64,000 nucleotides of DNA, taken from contig PAIP01000075.1 of NCBI GenBank assembly GCA_002704915.1, positions 1-64,000 on the forward strand, given 5' to 3'. Under the pieces are notes generated by a model. That model was not told the origin of the DNA. It searched no databases and saw nothing but the letters and a program-made list of their open reading frames with translations. The position numbers were made by a program, and so were the translations under genes. Source of the stretch: Parvularcula sp. (GTDB taxonomy: Bacteria > Pseudomonadota > Alphaproteobacteria > Caulobacterales > Parvularculaceae). Positions 60,113 to 64,000 of the stretch are shown one piece after another (the first letter of the stretch is position 1; each line of letters starts with the position of its first letter).

Positions 60113-60202
60113 GATTCGTTCCGTTGCTTGTTTTCTCATCGGACGATGATTTCGTTAGCGCAAAAGCCTTTGAATCGCCAAGCCCGGAGAGGGCGTCTTG
60201 CA

Positions 60203-60225
60203 AAGATGCATATATTGTGCATCTT
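60203..60225. promoter_or_regulatory. NsrR box
   Basis: AAGATGCA-N7-TGCATCTT: perfect 8-bp arms, matching the known NsrR consensus half-site AAGATGCA. It lies 91 bp upstream of nsrR and 42 bp upstream of nrdD. Confidence 0.9.
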
Positions 60226-60266
60226 TTATGTCAAGGCACAGCATGTTGATTCGAGGAGGTCTCCGA

Positions 60267-62141
60267 ATGTTCGACGCGCCCACAACCCAGCGTGACTCCC
60301 GCGACAATCCTGACGGTGCCCGGAAGCGGGGAACGGCGGTTATCGTCGCCGACGCCGTTGAAGAATATGTCGACAGGGCGGATTGGCGGATTAAGGCGAA
60401 CGCCAATCAGGGCTATTCGCTTGGCGGGCTGATCCTCAACGTTTCCGGCAAGGTGATCGCCAATTACTGGCTCGATCATATTTATCCGCCGGAGATCGGC
60501 CGCGCCCATCGGGAAGCAGACATTCATATCCATGATCTCGACATGCTTTCCGGATATTGCGCCGGCTGGTCGCTGCGCACGCTGCTCAATGAGGGTCTCA
60601 ACGGCATTCCGGAAAAGGCCGAAGCCGGCCCGCCAAGGCACTTTTCGGCAGCGCTGGGGCAGGCGGTCAATTTTCTCGGCGCCCTGCAGAACGAATGGGC
60701 GGGGGCGCAGGCGTTCAGTTCGTTCGACACCTATATGGCACCTTTCGTGCGGGTCGATAGGCTCGGCTATGAAGACGTGCGGCAAGGGCTTCAGGAATTC
60801 GTTCACAGCCTCAATGTGCCGTCGCGTTGGGGAACGCAGACCCCATTTACGAATCTCACCTTCGATTGGACGTGCCCAGAGGATTTGCGCGAGCAGGTTC
60901 CGCTCATCGGAGGAAAAGAAGCAGCATTCTGTTATGGCGACCTGCAGGCGGAAATGGATCTTATCAATCGCGCTTTTATTGAAGTGATGTGCGCGGGAGA
61001 CGCCAGAGGCCGGGTTTTCACCTTTCCGATACCGACCTACAACATCACAAAGGATTTTCCCTGGGAGAGCGAAAACGCCAAAGCGCTCTTCGCCATGACT
61101 GCGAAATACGGGCTGCCATATTTTCAGAATTTCATTAATTCCGACATGGAGCCCGGACAGGTTCGCTCCATGTGCTGCAGATTGCAGCTCGATTTGCGCG
61201 AGCTCCTGAAGCGCGGCAACGGCCTGTTCGGGTCGGCAGAGCAGACCGGCTCCATCGGCGTCGTGACCGTGAACTGCGCGCGTCTCGGCCATCTCTATCG
61301 TGGCGACTGGGCAGAACTTCTTGCCCGGCTTGACGAATTGCTCGCGATGGGACGCGACAGTCTCGAAATCAAGCGCCGGGAGATACAAACGCTGATGGAT
61401 GGCGGGCTTTTTCCTTATACCAGGCGTTATCTCGGCACATTGCGCAATCATTTTTCGACCTTGGGCGTTAACGGCCTCAACGAAATGGTCCGCAATTTCA
61501 CTGGCGGCGCGCATGACATCACGACGCGGGAAGGCGAAGCGATGGCGCTCGAGCTTCTCGATCATGTCCGCGGCCGTATGCTCCAGTTTCAGGAGCAAAC
61601 GGGGCATATGTACAATCTTGAAGCGACGCCTGCGGAAGGGACGACCTATCGTTTCGCAAAGGAAGATCTGAAACGCTTTCCGGATATTTTACAAGCGGGA
61701 TCGTCGGCGGCGCCTTATTATACGAATTCGTCTCAACTTCCCGTGGGCTTTACGGACGACCCGTTTGAGGCTCTATCGCGTCAGGATCCTCTGCAAACGA
61801 AATATACAGGCGGCACGGTGCTGCACTTATATATGAGCGAGAGGATTTCGAACGCTGAGGCGTGCGCGGCGCTGGTTCGCCGGGCGTTGTCGGGATTTCG
61901 TCTTCCTTACATCACGGTGACGCCGACATTCTCTATCTGCCCGGTTCACGGTTATCTTTCCGGTGAGCACGCGTTGTGCCCGAAATGCGAAACGGCAGGC
62001 AGCGAAGTGCAGATTTGTGAGGTGTGGACCCGCGTCATGGGCTATCACCGGCCGGTTTCCGCCTTCAATCCTGGCAAGAGAAGCGAACATGAAGAGCGCA
62101 AACATTTCGAAGAGCGCCGCACGGAACTTGCTGCAGCGTGA
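60267..62141 (+). CDS. nrdD: Anaerobic ribonucleoside-triphosphate reductase
   Basis: A 624-residue class III reductase started at ATG 60267, which has GAGGAGG upstream. Motifs: HREADIHIHDLDMLSGYCAGWSL, GQVRSMCCRLQLDLRELLKRGNGLFGSAEQTGSIGVVTVNCARLGHL (active-site Cys), C-terminal Zn finger CPVHGYLSGEHALCPKC and the glycyl-radical end RVMGYHRPVSAFNPGKRSEHEERKHF. It makes dNTPs without oxygen. An NsrR box directly precedes it; nrdG overlaps its end by 53 bp. Confidence 0.95.
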   Translation: MFDAPTTQRDSRDNPDGARKRGTAVIVADAVEEYVDRADWRIKANANQGYSLGGLILNVSGKVIANYWLDHIYPPEIGRAHREADIHIHDLDMLSGYCAGWSLRTLLNEGLNGIPEKAEAGPPRHFSAALGQAVNFLGALQNEWAGAQAFSSFDTYMAPFVRVDRLGYEDVRQGLQEFVHSLNVPSRWGTQTPFTNLTFDWTCPEDLREQVPLIGGKEAAFCYGDLQAEMDLINRAFIEVMCAGDARGRVFTFPIPTYNITKDFPWESENAKALFAMTAKYGLPYFQNFINSDMEPGQVRSMCCRLQLDLRELLKRGNGLFGSAEQTGSIGVVTVNCARLGHLYRGDWAELLARLDELLAMGRDSLEIKRREIQTLMDGGLFPYTRRYLGTLRNHFSTLGVNGLNEMVRNFTGGAHDITTREGEAMALELLDHVRGRMLQFQEQTGHMYNLEATPAEGTTYRFAKEDLKRFPDILQAGSSAAPYYTNSSQLPVGFTDDPFEALSRQDPLQTKYTGGTVLHLYMSERISNAEACAALVRRALSGFRLPYITVTPTFSICPVHGYLSGEHALCPKCETAGSEVQICEVWTRVMGYHRPVSAFNPGKRSEHEERKHFEERRTELAAA

Positions 62142-62835
62142 CAAGGGTGCGTCGTCGTTACGGATCGGCGGCTTCGAGCCGTTCAGCACAGTCGATTATC
62201 CGGGCAGACTCGCAGCCGTCATTTTCTGCCAGGGCTGCCCTTTACGTTGCGGCTATTGTCATAATCCGGATCTGATACCAGCGAGAGCGGCAGGACCGCT
62301 GTCCTTTGAAGACATTCTTTCCGTAATCGACCGTCGCAAGGACTTTCTGGACGCCGTGGTTTTCAGCGGCGGCGAGCCGCTGGCGCAAGCCGCAGTCATT
62401 CAAGCGATGACGGCGATGCGGCGGCGCGGTTTTGAAATCGGTCTGCATACCGCTGGAACAAATCCCGCTTTACTTGAAGCGGCGCTCCCTCTCGTCGATT
62501 GGGTCGGGTTTGACGTCAAGGCGCCTTTCGACGGCTATCGAGGGGTGACTGGCGCAGATGCCGGCGCCAAGGCGCGCGTCTCTCTTGAAACCCTCGTGAA
62601 GTCGGGCGTGCCTTACGAGGTGCGCACGACGATCTGGCCGGCGTGGATCGGCAAGGCCGAAATTTGCATGATGGCGTCGATGTTGCGAGAAATGGGCGTG
62701 CGCCGATATGTGCTTCAGGAAGCGCGCATGCCGGATCGGAATCCTTACCCAGGCGGAGAGGCGCTTAACGATGCGGCTTTCGTTTCAGAGACAGCCGCCA
62801 TGTTCGACGCGTTTGAGGTGCGCTATGCTTCATAG
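62089..62835 (+). CDS. nrdG: Anaerobic reductase activating protein (radical SAM)
   Basis: A 248-residue radical-SAM protein from ATG 62089. The [4Fe-4S] ligands are in CQGCPLRCGYCHNPDL, and VVFSGGEPLAQ supplies the SAM-binding GGE. It installs the glycyl radical in NrdD. The long variant (about 240 residues) and start inside nrdD suggest tight translational coupling. nnrS begins 11 bases before its stop. Confidence 0.93.
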   Translation: MKSANISKSAARNLLQRDKGASSLRIGGFEPFSTVDYPGRLAAVIFCQGCPLRCGYCHNPDLIPARAAGPLSFEDILSVIDRRKDFLDAVVFSGGEPLAQAAVIQAMTAMRRRGFEIGLHTAGTNPALLEAALPLVDWVGFDVKAPFDGYRGVTGADAGAKARVSLETLVKSGVPYEVRTTIWPAWIGKAEICMMASMLREMGVRRYVLQEARMPDRNPYPGGEALNDAAFVSETAAMFDAFEVRYAS

Positions 62836-64000
62836 TTTCAGATCAATGTTTTCCAAAAGCGCGCCAAGGGATCTGCTCGATGCGCGCCGGGGCTATGGCG
62901 GGCCGGCGCTCTTCAGCTACGGATTTCGGCCGTTTTTCCTGTTCGGCGCAATCTGGGCGGCGCTTTCCGTGCCGCTCTGGATATATGCCTATGCCAATGG
63001 CGTTGGGCTTATCGGCGGCATGCCGGCGCAGGAATGGCATGTTCATGAGATGCTCTATGGTTATCTCGCGGCGGTGATCGCCGGTTTTCTGCTGACAGCA
63101 GTGCCGAACTGGACGGGCCGTCTGCCGGTTCTGGGCGGCCGGCTTATGTTTCTGTTTGCGTTGTGGGGTTTCGGACGTCTGGCGATGCTGGCGCGCGGAC
63201 AGATTGGCCCGGTTGCGGCAGCGGTCATCGATTGTCTGTTTTTGGTCGTGCTCGCCGCGATGATGTGGCGGGAGATAATTGTAGGCAAAAACATCAAAAA
63301 CGTGCCGGTCTGCGTGCTGGCAACCTTGCTTGCGCTGTCGAATATCGGGTTTCATTCGGGCGCGCTGAACTATGAAGTTCACGAATTCTCGGAACATTTC
63401 GCGATCGGCGTCATCGCCCTGATGATCGCGCTGATCGGCGGACGCATCGTGCCGAGCTTTACGCGCAACTGGCTAAGTCAACGAAAAATATCCCCGCTTC
63501 CGACCCAGTTCGGCGTGATCGACAAGGCGGCCCTTGGCGTTGCTGTGCTTGCGCTGCTCTGCTGGACGATTGACGCGGGAAATCACATAACGGGCGTTCT
63601 TTTGCTTATTGCTGGCGGCGCACATGCAATTCGGTTGGCGCGCTGGCAGGGATGGAAAACCGGCGCCGAACCACTCGTTCTTATTCTTCATATTGGATAT
63701 GCGTGGCTGACTGTGTCATTTCTGTTGATGAGCGCGTCCGCATTTGCGCCTGCTATTGTTCCTCCCCACGCCGCGCTTCACGCTCTTACCGCCGGTGCGA
63801 TGGGGACAATGACACTCGCCGTGATGACGCGCGCAACGCTCGGCCATACGGGACGAAAACTGACAGCGGACGCGTGGACAATTGCGATCTATGCCCTTGT
63901 GGTTTCAGGCGCGCTTGTTCGCGTGATGTCGTCAATTTTCTTTGTACAGTTCTATGTGCCTGCGCTTGTCTTGTCGGCAGCATTATGGAGCGGTGCCTTC
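62825..64000 (+). CDS. nnrS: NnrS family protein (partial, runs off the window)
   Basis: Open from ATG 62825 to the window end, 392 codons, no stop. It reads MLHSFRSMFSKSAPRDLL..., then FSYGFRPFFLFGAIWAALSVPLWIYAYANG, GGMPAQEWHVHEMLYGYLAAVIAGFLLTAVPNWTGRLP and many membrane helices with conserved His, matching NnrS, a heme- and copper-containing inner-membrane protein that protects against NO and is NsrR/NnrR-regulated. It overlaps nrdG by 11 bp, so it is likely in the NsrR-controlled nrdDG transcript. Confidence 0.92.
   Translation, partial: MLHSFRSMFSKSAPRDLLDARRGYGGPALFSYGFRPFFLFGAIWAALSVPLWIYAYANGVGLIGGMPAQEWHVHEMLYGYLAAVIAGFLLTAVPNWTGRLPVLGGRLMFLFALWGFGRLAMLARGQIGPVAAAVIDCLFLVVLAAMMWREIIVGKNIKNVPVCVLATLLALSNIGFHSGALNYEVHEFSEHFAIGVIALMIALIGGRIVPSFTRNWLSQRKISPLPTQFGVIDKAALGVAVLALLCWTIDAGNHITGVLLLIAGGAHAIRLARWQGWKTGAEPLVLILHIGYAWLTVSFLLMSASAFAPAIVPPHAALHALTAGAMGTMTLAVMTRATLGHTGRKLTADAWTIAIYALVVSGALVRVMSSIFFVQFYVPALVLSAALWSGAF

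Noticed and set aside
60231-61607. Long minus-strand frame (458 codons) opposite nrdD
   Set aside because: Fully antisense to conserved nrdD; protein is composition noise.
1-64000. CRISPR arrays, rRNA genes or complete tRNA genes
   Set aside because: No regularly spaced repeat array, rRNA signature or complete cloverleaf was seen.

Overview
The window looks like an alphaproteobacterial chromosome carrying an integrated, mobilizable genomic island. Pointers to the Alphaproteobacteria are a tRNA-Asp 3' fragment with the alphaproteobacterial acceptor end, a fused NarK1-NarK2 transporter ahead of narGHJI, DUF736 and ArdA accessory genes, and high GC with many SD-led overlapping operons. I cannot name the genus from sequence alone.

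Region 1 (1-1.48 kb) holds the 3' end of a P1B-4-type metal ATPase and about 0.9 kb with no convincing gene. Region 2 (about 1.48-45.67 kb) is interpreted as one integrative mobilizable element. Near-identical 18-bp att-like repeats lie at 1482-1499 and 45648-45665. The right copy is the end of a 45-nt tRNA-Asp 3' fragment beside a P4-type tyrosine integrase, and matching arm-type repeats lie just inside both ends. The left 18 kb is an accessory/defence and transfer block: an AlbA_2 protein; a retron-like unit (ncRNA candidate with 12-bp a1/a2 repeats, RT-TOPRIM, and a membrane protein); ArdA antirestriction plus an XRE regulator behind a large hairpin; DUF736; a complete ABC-three-component conflict system (SMEK effector, small middle component, DUF2326 ABC ATPase); a fused MNT-HEPN protein; and a mobilization module (short MobF-like relaxase, VirD4/TrwB-like coupling protein, relaxosome accessory protein, AlpA-like HTH). 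No mating-pair-formation genes are present. An IS110/IS1111-type element follows.

The middle of the island (18.3-40.2 kb) is catabolic cargo. A TonB receptor, sulfatase, beta-lactamase-fold hydrolase (MlrB-like fold), M81 metallopeptidase (MlrC family), M28 and S33 peptidases, FAD D-amino-acid-dehydrogenase-like enzyme and RidA sit with a TRAP transporter, GH172 hydrolase, fucose-isomerase-like protein, FGGY kinase and esterase. Three AT-rich operator-like sites with TTGAAA/TTTCAA half-sites occur at the divergent promoters and next to an XRE-cupin regulator, so I read the cluster as one regulon for a peptide- or glycopeptide-like substrate. An IS1182-family element with clean inverted repeats separates it from a small block (XRE regulator, three unknown proteins, integrase).

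Region 3 (45.7-64 kb) is a coherent anaerobic/nitrate-respiration and nitrosative-stress block: Crp/Fnr regulator and CMD protein divergent from narK-narGHJI-porin-hemerythrin with an FNR-like box between; then small membrane proteins, nsrR, a near-canonical NsrR box, nrdDG and nnrS (cut by the window end). NO and oxygen signals probably coordinate nitrate respiration, anaerobic dNTP synthesis and NO defence here.
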